Of a DNA stretch of 64,000 bases, positions 1 through 10,454 are shown piece after piece. The notes beneath the pieces were generated by a model. That model ran no database searches. It was not told the origin of the DNA and worked only from the letters and a program-made list of their open reading frames with translations. The position numbers were made by a program, and so were the translations under genes. Location: positions 1,800,176,967 through 1,800,240,966 of the forward strand of contig CM057450.1 of NCBI GenBank assembly GCA_016271365.2, read 5' to 3'. This DNA comes from Neoceratodus forsteri (lineage: Eukaryota > Chordata > Ceratodontiformes > Ceratodontidae). Every line of letters starts with the position of its first letter. The first letter of the stretch is position 1.

Positions 1-748
1 CGGTTAGATGGCATTGACCAAGATGGTACCCTGAGGACAGCAAAGCAAGTAGGGGCATCAGCACAAAGGACTGACCCCACCCAGCAACTGAGAATACCAG
101 GTCAAGTTTTTCAACCAGACCATGTGACCCTCCAGATCTCTAATCCCTGCATCCCCACCCAAGTAGTCAAGAAGCTGAATCTGAGGAGACTACGAAGTAA
201 GTGGACGAGGAGATACAGAACAGGGTACCCAAGGCAAAACAAAGGAACCAGACATTGAATCAGTACCTGAAGATCATGTAGAGCCAGAGGGACTTGACCA
301 GGAACTAACTCAGATGCCTCCACCTCTGGAAGACATAATGATAGTCCCATGTAGACCCTCACATCTAGCAAAGGAGCCTCAAGAACCACCCCCAGTCCAG
401 CTTTCAAATAAATATAAAATATTGCAGGTGAAATAGAATTGAGGTAATTCCGATACAGGGACATGGACTCTGATGCATCACCCACACAAATATCCCAGTC
501 CAAACCAGCTTCAGACAGAAATATTACAGATAAGCAGAGTCGAAGACAAAAGAAAAAACTGGCTGCATCAGAGGATGTTACTTGTGGAATAGTACTTAAC
601 AACATACAAATAATTTTCATGGATCAGTTAAAAATTGCCTCCTGTAATGTTTCAAGTATAAATCACATCAAAGAAGGAAGGCTGTCTTCTCTCTTTTACA
701 GGAGCTGGCCTTTCATATAACATTTCTTCAAGAAACATGGAAGGCATC
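1..748 (+). pseudogene. Tx1/L1-type LINE, 5' portion: start of the endonuclease-RT ORF
   Basis: An ATG at 619 opens a frame beginning MDQLKIASCNVSSIN, which matches the usual start of an L1-type ORF2 apurinic endonuclease (KIASWNVNG in the family). A frameshift follows near 695. The next frame reads LAFHITFLQETWK, the conserved FLQETW block, and then the sequence breaks at about 748 into an unrelated repeat. The frame upstream of 619 (from 463) is rich in Ser, Gln and Lys and could be the end of ORF1, but I cannot confirm it. Nothing recognisable is seen in 1-460. The rest of this LINE appears to resume at about 1950, 4640 and 5240. The copy is dead: the catalytic core is split and frameshifted. 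Confidence 0.7.
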
Positions 749-1760
749 TGTCACAAACGCATTAAGCAGGTCAGGCCCTCTGCTCCCACAGTGCCAACCT
801 CCGAGCACAGTAATGTGAACAGGTAACAGACAGGGTAACCCTACTGTCTGCTTTTGAGTCTGAATCACCTTTAGTCTCAAGTTCTGGGAGGATTCAAACT
901 GTGAACCTTATGCTAGCGTAGCCAATGTACAGGCTCAGATACGTACCCTTTTCGGGTGATTACGGTACAATCTTTCACCAGGGGCACCAAGCCAGGCTTC
1001 CAAAATGAACCCTTAAAACTCTATAAAAGACCTTAGGTATATTCTTACCTTTTCCCAGTTTGGTAACACCATCAAGCTTTTGAACTGTTTTTGTCAGTCT
1101 TAACCCTCTATACGTCACGTGCAAAAAGAACTGACAGACACACCCAGGCAGTATCTTTCAAATAAAGATTTTACTAAAAGATGATAAAAATATGAAAAAT
1201 GTAAACAGAACAATATATCAAAGAGCCCACAATCATATTAAAGAACAAGGGAAGATTACAAAACAAAAACTCCTACCACAATACAATTAGACTTTTTCTA
1301 TCTAATGTATTACCTCTGTAGTGCTTATAGTTAGATCAGAGATCTGTCTTTCCTGAGTCCCAAAATGATATGACATAGTCCCCAATTACAAGGATACATT
1401 TTAACTCCATCTCCCCAACCCCTTGGTGAGTCATCTAGCTCCTCCTTTTAGAATATATATATATATTAAAAAAATACAAACATGATGTCCTATTAGGAGG
1501 TATATTAAATAAGGTGACATCAGCAACAATTCCACTTCCTAAATATGACTCCTTAATTAAACATTTTCTCTTTGATCTTGAGCAGTTCCTATTCCTAAGG
1601 CATATCAAAGGGTTGTACAACTTTTAGCACCATGGTGGTATAAAATGTTCTTCCTATAGGAATCATAAAACTTTACGCGCCCTATATCCTGGCAGCTGGG
1701 TCAGTTCTAATTAAGATAGAAAAACAGGAGACCCTTAATTAAGTCTATCTGGTCTTTTAA
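749..1760. repeat. Dispersed ~1.05 kb repeat, copy 1 (family A)
   Basis: The segment starts at TGTCACAAA immediately after the LINE motif LQETWKA. The same order of blocks recurs from 8652: AGCAGGTCAGGCCCTCT, GTGCCAACCTC, GGATTCAAACTGT, GGGCACCAA and others, through the AT-rich 3' half. It therefore inserted into the LINE. No coding frame is convincing. It could be a solo LTR or a non-autonomous DNA element; clear terminal repeats were not resolved, and the right edge lies somewhere between 1755 and 1835. Confidence 0.6.
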
Positions 1761-1949
1761 TTACCTCCTGGTTTCAGGTCACTTGTCACGGTAGCTTCAC
1801 TGAAACCTGGGGGGGCACCCATAAGCACAGGCTGTCTTATGTGAGACAGTCACCTACTATATTTTTATTTTACAAATATCATACAACAATCATAACCAGC
1901 TGGCCAAGCGTCACAGCATCCACTTTTGATCTGGCTCAGACAAGCAGAG

Positions 1950-2620
1950 ATTGGGTTTGCGGTCCATCCTTGTGGTCATTTGGGGAGGACATGGCAGATA
2001 TGGTGGGCTTTCTGTTTCACGGAACAGGTTTCAAAGTGGCAAGGCTAGTGGATATTTGTCCTGAGAGGGCACTTTTACTGAATTTAAATGGCATGATGAC
2101 AGTATCCAGTCTTATCAACACCCATGCTCCTCAAACCAAAGCCAAAAGAGAAGAACTGTTTGAACAAATCCAACCATTTTGCTCATTGCAAGAATGATAT
2201 CCTTAGGAGGCAAATTTTAACTGTTCTTTAGACATATTGTATCTTGTAGAAAAAAGTAGGAAAAATATATTGTGACACCTTTGCTTTACAAATACGTAAT
2301 AGACACAGCTGGTATAACTGTTGATTACCAATCCCTGCACCCTTCTAGAGGTTCTACTCATCACAGAAACCAGCTGGCTATCTAGATTGATTATTTATTT
2401 TTTCCCGGGCCCTTAAGTCCACCAAATGTTGTTAATGCCGATAGGCTTCACAGACCAGCTTCTTCTGACTGTGCAGCTAACTTTGGACCCCTGCTACCTT
2501 CAAAAGCTGAGGATAATTACCTTCCTGCAGGAGGTACCTGAAATGCAGTCAGAAATTAGACAGCTGTTAATTGCTAGAAAACCTGTACAAATCTGCTGTA
2601 ATAACCCCCTATTATGGCAG
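1950..2620 (+). pseudogene. Tx1/L1-type LINE, endonuclease domain continued
   Basis: The frame 1841-2197 contains MVGFLFHGTGFKV, ERALLLNLNG and INTHAP. These are the mid-endonuclease blocks of L1-type elements (GVGFLFH, GRALLLNL, NIYAP). Just after the stop, another frame carries a GGxFNCSLD-like block near 2207-2240, corresponding to the GDFN motif. LHPSRE and SRLIIY blocks (RIDY-like) follow near 2330-2395. Together they continue the endonuclease interrupted at 748. Multiple frameshifts and stops make it a relic. It ends where the inverted-repeat array element begins, at about 2625. Confidence 0.65.
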
Positions 2621-2624
2621 GAAG

Positions 2625-4600
2625 ATTCAAACAAGCATTTGTCAATGCGGAATGTTGTCGTGCTGGCATTGGCTTTGGTAGTGCAGTGCGGAAACACATT
2701 TTGGGCAGGATGTGAAAAATGACAGCTGTACTGTTCATAAAGAGGTGTAAAAAAATGGCAGTGTTGAAAATGTGGCATGTAAATATTGCAAATTTGCAAA
2801 GTTACAAGGGTGCGTGGGAAATGCGCAATGCACGCTTGTAACACAGTCATTTTATGGACTTGCACCAAATTTTCAACATAGGCATTTTAGCACCTCTGCT
2901 CATGAACAGTGTCACTGCCATTTCCTCAAACTGTCCCAAAAGTGATTTCGCTGCGACTGCACTATTCTGCGCTGGACATGTGAAAACACATTGGGTAGGA
3001 TATGTAAAATGACAGCTGTACTGTTCATCAAGAGGTGTGGAAAAATGCCAATGGTGAAAATCCAGAGTGAAAATATTACAAATGCACGTTACAAGCGTGC
3101 GTGCAAACTGCACAATGCACTCTTGTAACACAGTTATTTTATGGAGTATCGTCACCAAATTTTCAACATAGGCATTTTAGGACCTCTGCTCAAGAACAGT
3201 GTCACTGTCATTTTTGTAATCTGCCCCGAACACTGATTTCCCACAGTGAACATGCTATTGTGCGCCAGAAGTGCGGAGACACATTTCGGCCAGGATGTGA
3301 AAAATGACAGCTGTACTGTTCACACGGAGGTGTAGAAAAATGACAATGTTGAAAATCTGGCATGAAAATATTGTGAATTCACGAAGTTATGAGCCTGCGT
3401 AGCAACTGCGCAACACACGCTCGTAAAACAGCCATTTATTTGGATTTCTTCCACCAGATTTGCAACATAGGCCTTTTGAGAGCCCATCTCATGAACACTG
3501 CCACTGTTCTTGCGTTAATCAGTCCCAAAATGTGATTCCGCGCAATGACTGCGAAATCACCTTTCGGGACCGATTAACATCATAACAGTGACAGAATTCA
3601 TGAGGAGAGCGTCCCAAAAAACCTATGTTGAAAATTTGATGCAAAAATTCCAAAAAATGCCCGAGATATGCATCAAAGTTGAAAAAACCCTATTTATTCC
3701 ATTATGCAGTTTACCTGCATTTCCTCAGTTCGCGGTCGGTTTTGAAGAGTGCAGATATGTTCCCGGTCCACCGAAGATCATCGCACCAGACTCCGGAGGT
3801 AAAGTTGGGGTGGGGGTGGGGAGACAGGGTGCCAGTGGGTGGGTGCAGTGGTAGGGACACTACAAGGGACTGTTTTCTGTTTACAGGTGTTTAAAGAAAA
3901 ACATCGAGGACAGTTTTCTTTTTTTACAGGTGTTTTTTTTTTGGAGGGGTACAGTAGCAGACAGGGGATTGGGCACCCCCTTTGGCACATAGGGAGTGGG
4001 GGACAAATGCCGACAGGGATTGGGCACCCCCATCGGCAAACAACGAAAGTGGGAGGCGCATGAGCCGAGGGGGATTGGGCACCTCCTCGGCAACCAAAAA
4101 AGGAGAGAGGGGGACACATTATTCTGACGGGGCGTGGGCGCCCCCATCGGCACATACAAGAGGGGCAGGGTAAGCCAACCAGGGGATTGGGCACCCTCGA
4201 AGTCGGCAGTTTAGCAGCCACTGTGCCGGCATGTTTGATGCTGGGGAAGCACGTAGGAAGGTCTGCTGCATGTGATGTGCTTCGCTCGCATTGCAGTGGA
4301 CCTTTCCTTAGATGTGCTCACCCAGGTGGTGTGGCGCCGGCATGCAGGCTGATTGGGGAATGAGGGACGCATCTACTGGTGTGTGCCTTGCATTCGCCCA
4401 ACAGTGACCGCGCCTCCAAATCTCCATTACCGCAAGATGTTGGCTGCGCAAGCGTGCCAACATAAAAGGGATATACAAGAGGTGTTCCAAAATTATGGCA
4501 TGCACAAACAGTATTATTTTCATTATTTAAAACTGAGAACAACAACACAAAGAATTGATTCCAGGGTTTTTACTAGCCAAATTCAACATCTCGAATGAGC
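2625..4600. repeat. Inverted-repeat array element, copy 1 (family B)
   Basis: Three and a half tandem units of about 290 bp occupy 2640-3660. Forward markers (GTTGAAAATNTGG) lie near 2762, 3051, 3347 and 3625. Their reverse complements (CCAAATTTTCAAC) lie near 2866, 3158 and 3450, so every unit is itself palindromic. Smaller hairpins sit inside, such as GTTACAAG...CTTGTAAC. The array is followed by a conserved flank (TTCCTCAGTTCGC, CCACCGAAGATC; 3655-3805) and then by G-rich 50-60 bp units containing GATTGGGCACCC (3965-4210). A second copy with the same order lies at 12215-13500. No protein coding is supported. The right edge (4200-4600) is uncertain. Confidence 0.7.
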
Positions 4601-4639
4601 AATGGTACATTTTAATACAACAGAGTGGCCTCCCTGGTA

Positions 4640-7160
4640 TTAGAATTAAAATATGACTTTAAAAAATGCCCCATGGTGACTCATTTAGCAACTGCTGGGA
4701 CAGGGTGGAACACTCTTTCACTGCAGTCTTACTTGGAGATAATGGTCATATTATTGGCAGTTACCTGATTTAATGCAAAAGGTTGAACAACAGGTCTTTA
4801 AGACATTTGTTATCTGACCCCAGATGTCAGGAAGCATACAGGACTTTGTGGATAGCCCCTTACCAAAGAATTCAGCAACAGATAAAGAGACAGAGGTCAA
4901 AAGATGGCATCTCTAACAAATGTAGATATTTGAATTTATTAATAGGGAAAACTCTTTAAGCACAAGTGCCTCTTTTCAAAGGTGACCCAGTCAAATTACA
5001 AAGACATTACAATGCTTCTGGCTGTACAGCCTAGAGGTCAGAGTAACTAGCTGTTAATGAGCTTGGAACATCCAGCAAACTGGGGTTTGATTCCCACAAC
5101 CTTCACCTGCATACTGTGTGACTCTGAGCGAGTCATTTAACCTGCCCAGTGCTCCCAGGCTGCTCCTGAAAACAGGCACTTGCGCCTAGTGGGCCTTACC
5201 CGGTTATCAAAGACTAAAATAAATAAATTACAATGACAATAAATGCAGTACAAAATACCACGTCATACATAAAACTCATCATTAATAGTTAATTAACTAA
5301 AACAATTACGTGTGTCTCTGGGTCTTTCAAATGCCGTCTCAGTTTTTCAGAAGACATTGCAGACTCCCTAGTGTTTATTTTCAATTCTCTTTTACAATCA
5401 GGATTGGTACCCCAACCCCTTAATACAGGGATTCTATTCTACTTATACAAGAATGGGAATAAACTGGATATCCAAAAATGGAGAGCAATAAGCTTGTTAA
5501 ATTCAGGTTTTAAAATGTTCATAAAATTACTCACGTCCAGATTATCTCAAATGGTGAGGACATTAACTGAACTAGCACAGATCTGTTCCATTCATAACAG
5601 AAATATATACAATACTTTATATACATATCTTATTAAAGAAGCTTTCCATCACTGTTCTGTACAGTATAGTCCAGGTTTTCTGTTAGTATCTCTAGACCAA
5701 ATCAAAGCATTAGCAGAGTTCCCCGTGAATATCTTTTTCAGTATTACCCCTCTATGGTATATCCCAGCAGTTTGTGATTTCAATATGTACCCTGTATTCC
5801 ACTGCTTCAGTGAACCCTTTCCTACAAGGAAGATTTGGCTGACCTTCACCAGTTAATGCTGGAGTTCAGCAAGGATGCCCAATGACCCCCCTTCTCTGCA
5901 CTTTTGTCTTGGACCCATTGGTCTGTAAAAGAAATGTCAGACTCAAAGATGAAAGGTATTCCTCCTCCTCTAGTAGGCCCCACCTTGAAAATCACAGCTT
6001 ATGCAGATCACCTGCATTCGTTTGTGCCTGATGTGCCTTCTGGGGAAGCGGCAATGTCGGTTGTACATTAGTCTCAGTGGTGTTAGATTCAAAGATTAAT
6101 ACAGACAAAAGCAGAGGAATTTCACTGGGTGATTGTTCCACACAGACCTCTTCCACTGCAGGCATCTAGACTGCAGAGGGGCCCTGTACAGGTCTTGTGA
6201 ATAACATTTGGAAACATGGATTTAGCAATACAAAACTGGGATGAGAGACTGGCTCTTCGAGATTCAAAGGCAAATAAATGGAAGGCACGGAGAATTGCAA
6301 AAAATGAAAAGAGTCAACATAATTTGGCAATTTTTCCTTCCTCTTTTACTTTACCTTATTTATGCCTGCCCCACCCTATTTACTCTGGAAGAAAGGATTT
6401 TTAGCCTTTTCTTCCAACTACCACGGGGCTGCCACCTTAATCCCATAAAACGTGATTATACTTACTTGCCGAAACATAAGAAGGTAATATGCTAAATTCC
6501 ATAGTTTTCTTTCCCACTAGTTACATGGTTCCCTGAAGATAGGACTATTATGGACCAGCACCCCAGCAGGGTTTTGGATCGCAGGGAATTCTTCTAAACA
6601 TTTTAATAGATGGTAAGATGTGCCCCCTCGACGTCTGCAAAATATGAGGATTCAGTGACCATGAGATACACAGTTTAAAGAAACTTGTGGGATGGAAACT
6701 GACAAAGCAACAATTTGTTTCTTTATCTAGAAAACAATTGTACAATCTGGTGTTGACAAAGATATGTGCACAAGAACCTGATTTTAAACACTGTCTGCCA
6801 CAGTTAAACGGCTGACAGATAAAAAAGTACCAACATGCATGTGGGACGTGTTTTTGCTACATTGTTATGGCAGACTGGAGAGTCAGGGGAAACAGCAAAC
6901 ATACATCAATCAAGGAATGGATCTGTCCATATCCTGAAAGCAGTGGTGAGATACGAGACAGAAACACTAGCACATTACTTTCAAGAACGTACCTTTATTA
7001 AGGGTGTCTGGTCAGCGATAACTACCAGGTGGATAACTCCAAGGCTTGAACACCTGGTGTATGAATGCCTGATTCTAGGTGATTTTCCTCCACAGCTCCA
7101 GAAATATCATCCGAGCACTCTGATGGTAATTCTGGGGTTAAATAAAGATTGGGAGGGGGA
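4640..7160 (+). pseudogene. Tx1/L1-type LINE, reverse transcriptase and C-terminal part
   Basis: The frame 5371-5856 contains LDIQKWRAISLLNSGFK, the L1-type RT block usually seen as W-R-P-I-S-L-L-N. About 20 bp further on, VQQGCPMTPLLC (5865-5900) matches the QGCPLSPLLF block. The catalytic YADD box reads AYADHL near 6000, so the second aspartate is lost. KINTDKS follows near 6095, and the C-terminal frame RVNIIWQFFLPLLLYLIY is in 6310-6370. The copy has many stops. It is the same strand and the natural continuation of the fragments at 1-748 and 1950-2620. A SINE interrupts it at 5030-5238. Confidence 0.7.
5030..5238 (+). repeat. tRNA-derived SINE with MIR-like core
   Basis: The head carries a B-box-like GGTTTGATTCCCAC, as in tRNA-derived SINEs. 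The middle block TGTGTGACTCTGAGCGAGTCATTTAACCTG resembles the CORE-SINE/MIR core (TGTGACCTTGGGCAAGTCAC). The 3' end (CCTGAAAACAGGCACTTGCGCC, then TTACCCGGTTATC and an AATAAATAAA tail) belongs to a tail shared by nine places in this window, including L2 LINE ends. It probably uses the L2 retrotransposition machinery. It lies inside the LINE relic. Confidence 0.65.
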
Positions 7161-7169
7161 TCAGGATTG

Positions 7170-7690
7170 GGGAATACAATGGACACCAGTGACACAGTGT
7201 CCAAACATTAGGCAGTGATCGGGTGGGGGGAAGTACCACTGGACACCAATGAATATGATTCTATATATCAGGCGGGTGAACATTTGGGGGGGTGGGACCA
7301 CTGGACACCAGGGAATATGTTTCTACATATCAGGTGAGAGATCGGGTTGGGGGAGGGACCACTGGACACCAGGGAATATGTTTTTACATAATGGGCAGGT
7401 GATCAGGTGGGAGAAGGGACCACTGAACACCAGAGAATATGTTTTTGCATATCGGGTGGGTGTTTGGGTAGGGTGGTGGGACCACTGGACACCAGGGAAA
7501 CTTATGTTCTTATACTTAGGCTGGAGATCAGCGATCTTGGGGTGGGGGGGCCACTAGTACCAGGGAGAATTCTTTTTGTGATCGGGCCAGTGATCGTGGC
7601 GGGAGAGAACTACTAGCACTGGGGAAAAACAATATTTTTATTACCTATCGGGCTGGCAATCGCTGGGGGGGGGCCACTAGGGACACCCTT
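7170..7690. repeat. ~61 bp minisatellite
   Basis: About eight imperfect units share GGACCACTGGACACCAGGGAATATG and a following ATATCAGG...GATCGGG. Unit starts fall near 7235, 7294, 7355, 7416, 7478, 7551, 7606 and 7670, so the spacing is 58-73 bp. It is G-rich on the + strand. It lies just past the LINE C-terminal region and may be an expanded 3' UTR tract of that element, although that link is inference. Confidence 0.75.
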
Positions 7691-8650
7691 TCTGGCCATT
7701 TGTGTGCTAGTCTGAGTGCACCCATCAACAGGGCGCCAACTTTTAAAAGTCGCCACCCCTTCCCCAAGATCCACCTCCCCAGAGCTAGAATAAATACGGG
7801 GGGTGTTGGGGGTGCAGCCCTCCACATGGGGATGTGTGGGCAGGGTGCAGCCCCCCGCATTAAAACTGAGAGGTGAAGTAAACTCACTGGCACCCTAATG
7901 ATGGGCACATTCTGATGGTGGAACCTAGAGACACAGGGCTGCCTCTGGGGCAGGGGTTGGGGGATCTAAACTCCAGTGCAGCATATGTAAATGCAAATGA
8001 CCACCTAGTGCCTTTTATGCCCAATGGACTCATTTAAATAGCTGCTTTTGTGAATTGGGAATAGTGCACATGCGCTATCCATTGCGGGGCCATACTCCTG
8101 GCACATGTTGGGGTGGCATTACTGTAGTAGTGATGCAGTATTGGGGTTACCACTGGCTCGATTTAGCCCTATTCACAGTTGGATAGCGCAGTGTGCTATA
8201 CGACTGTGAATAGCAATTTTGGATACCTGGGCAAACGCAATGCGTAATGCCAACTTTTGCGCTGTGCTGTGCAATTGTTTGTGAATTTAGCCCCAGAGGT
8301 ATAAACAAATGACTAAATAAACCTGAAGGTGATTGGTTCTGGCACCCTAAGAATGTGAGACCACTATTACAGTCGTAAGAGTGGTTTTTGTGGCAGTGTT
8401 AATATACTGTATTATTGATCGAGATAAATCAGTATCATATTAAAAGTTTTAAAAACTTAACCTGAAAAAGTCTGGTTTTAGGGCATCTACATGGGAGGCA
8501 CTCTTTACAGAAAAAGAATGACTGACATATGGGAAAGGCGCAATCCGATTGGTCAAAAGCTGTCCCTTGATCTATAATTGCATCCTTTTCAAATGACTGT
8601 TTATGTTGTGTTATTAATCTCCTAAGCAGAGATAACAAGTTTTACTGTGA
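7691..8650. other. Unclassified spacer with a small hairpin
   Basis: No gene is supported. A hairpin at about 8169-8214 pairs CTATTCACAGT with ACTGTGAATAG. Its surroundings (8030-8290) contain mirrored TTTGTGAATT blocks, suggesting a small fold-back remnant. Confidence 0.4.
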
Positions 8651-8651
8651 T

Positions 8652-9920
8652 ACTTGTCACAAATTCACTCAGCAGGTCAGGCCCTCTACTCCCAAAGTGC
8701 CAACCTCTGAGCGCAGTCTTGTGAACAGTGTAACAGACAAGGTAACCCTCATGTCTGTTTTTGTGAATTCGGATCAACCTTTGGTCTCAGTTCTGGAGGG
8801 ATTCAAACTGTAACCTCTTGCTAGCATACCCAATGCACAGGCTGATATATCTGTCTTCGGGGGGCCAGATATCTTCGCCTACGGGCACCAAACCAGGTAT
8901 TTAGAGATGAACCCTTTAAAACTATTATAAAGTCCTCAGATTTAAAACTCTGTTTCCAGTTTGGTACTACCATACAAGCTATATGTCTGCTGAACCATAA
9001 ATATTTCTTAGCAAAAGAAAGCAATTCAAAGACAGACCAGGTTTGCTCTAAAATGAATGTTTTTACTAAAATATATGATAATATGTCAAATATACAATAC
9101 AGAACTCTTATAACACAAGACATACAGTACATATCTTTAAACAAAACAAGGTTTAAAACACTGCAATTCCTACAACTATGTTTAGATTTTGTCTAGCTTT
9201 CTAAATACCTGTTTTCAGTGCTCAGATGTTTTCTTAGTCAGTGTCAGATACAAATGCATCTCTATATTATGGCTCAGAGGTAATGTTAGGAAGTATTTTT
9301 TCACAGAGAGAGTTGTGGATGCATGGAACAGCCTTCCTGAGGAGGTTGTGGAGTCAGGAACAGTGGGAGTATTCAAGAATGCATGGGACAGGCATAACGT
9401 AATTCTAGCGGGGGGCAGGAGGAAGTAAGCTGTTGATTAACTAGAATCTGCAGCTTATCCATCAGGTAGGGAAATGGGCAGACTGGGTGGGCCAAGCGGT
9501 CCTTATCTGCCGTCAAATTCTATGTTTCTATAGTGAAAGAGAATAATATTTCAAGCAGTATTGGCCAACCCCTTTTGGATGAAGTCATCCAGCCCCTCCT
9601 CTGGTCAAATATCTAACAAAAATATATTTTTATACAACCACAGGATGTAATTTTATTAATCTATACTATACAGGATGTATTAATTCTGCAACCTTAGCAT
9701 AACTCAAGTTTCAATTACATCTCTTTTGATCTCATGCTGTACCCTCTTCACACAGGCTTCATAGGGTCATTTACAACCCTACACCTCTATGTGACATCCT
9801 AGCTTTCATTATTTTAACGTCATAAACCTAGTTTATGATTTCTCTCTTAACAAAATTAACTTAACAACTCTGTAATTAGCTCAGAGAAACAGGATCCTTA
9901 ATAAAAGTCTTCCAGTAACA
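8652..9920. repeat. Dispersed ~1.05 kb repeat, copy 2 (family A), interrupted by CR1
   Basis: The left edge TTGTCACAAATTCACTCAGCAGG parallels 749, and the blocks keep the same order over more than 1 kb. The copy is split by a CR1 3' end at about 9235-9535. Comparison with copy 1 puts the right edge near 9915, after CAGGATCCTTAATAAAAGTC. The two copies differ by many substitutions and indels, so neither is young. Confidence 0.6.
9235..9535 (+). pseudogene. CR1 LINE 3' end (C-terminus and 3' UTR)
   Basis: The frame ending at 9428 reads RKYFFTERVVDAWNSLPEEVV, then FKNAWDRH, the last conserved block of CR1 ORF2. It is followed by the CR1 3' UTR (GGGCCAAGCGGTCCTTATCTGCCGTCAA) and ends TTCTATGTTTCTATAG, the short-repeat 3' terminus used by CR1 in place of poly(A). 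Only about 300 bp remain, typical of 5' truncation. It inserted into family A copy 2. Confidence 0.85.
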
Positions 9921-10454
9921 CATTGTCTTTAAAAAGACTGAGTGTGTGATAAAATGCTGTCAGCAGTCCTCTTGGCCTGCATCTGTCAGCTAAAATCTGG
10001 GGGATGAGAGAGGTCATTCCTAGAGCATTTGAATTTTCAGCAGAGGCATTAATACATTTTGTATTAAGAAAATATAATACAGCACTCAGAACTGGCTGTC
10101 TACGTCACAATACTAACTGGTCTCTTTTTACTTAAAATAAAAAATGTTTCCATCTGATCTATTATTATTTCTTTTCAATCCATCTAAGTTTATATGGTAC
10201 ATGAAATTGGGCACCCACCCTCCTGACAACAATTTCGAGCTGTTCTGCCAAATAGTTAAAACATAGTTTATTCAGTGTGCCGAAAATTAAAAAACGTGAA
10301 ACGCCTGATGTGTTTTGGAACTGCTTCCTTTCTTAAAGGCATACAAGTTATAACTGGTGTCACTCCTTATATAGTAGAGATGACATCACAGTTAAATGAC
10401 AATGATGCATATAAATAAGCTAATTCACGGCAATAATTGATAAACATATGCACA

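Noticed and set aside
111..620. A 169-codon minus-strand frame resembling a membrane protein.
   Set aside because: It is antisense to the LINE start and lacks recognised motifs. The hydrophobic look comes from reading purine-rich sequence backwards.
7170..7690. Regular repeats that might suggest a CRISPR array.
   Set aside because: The units are imperfect and contiguous without unique spacers, and the context is a vertebrate LINE. It is a minisatellite.
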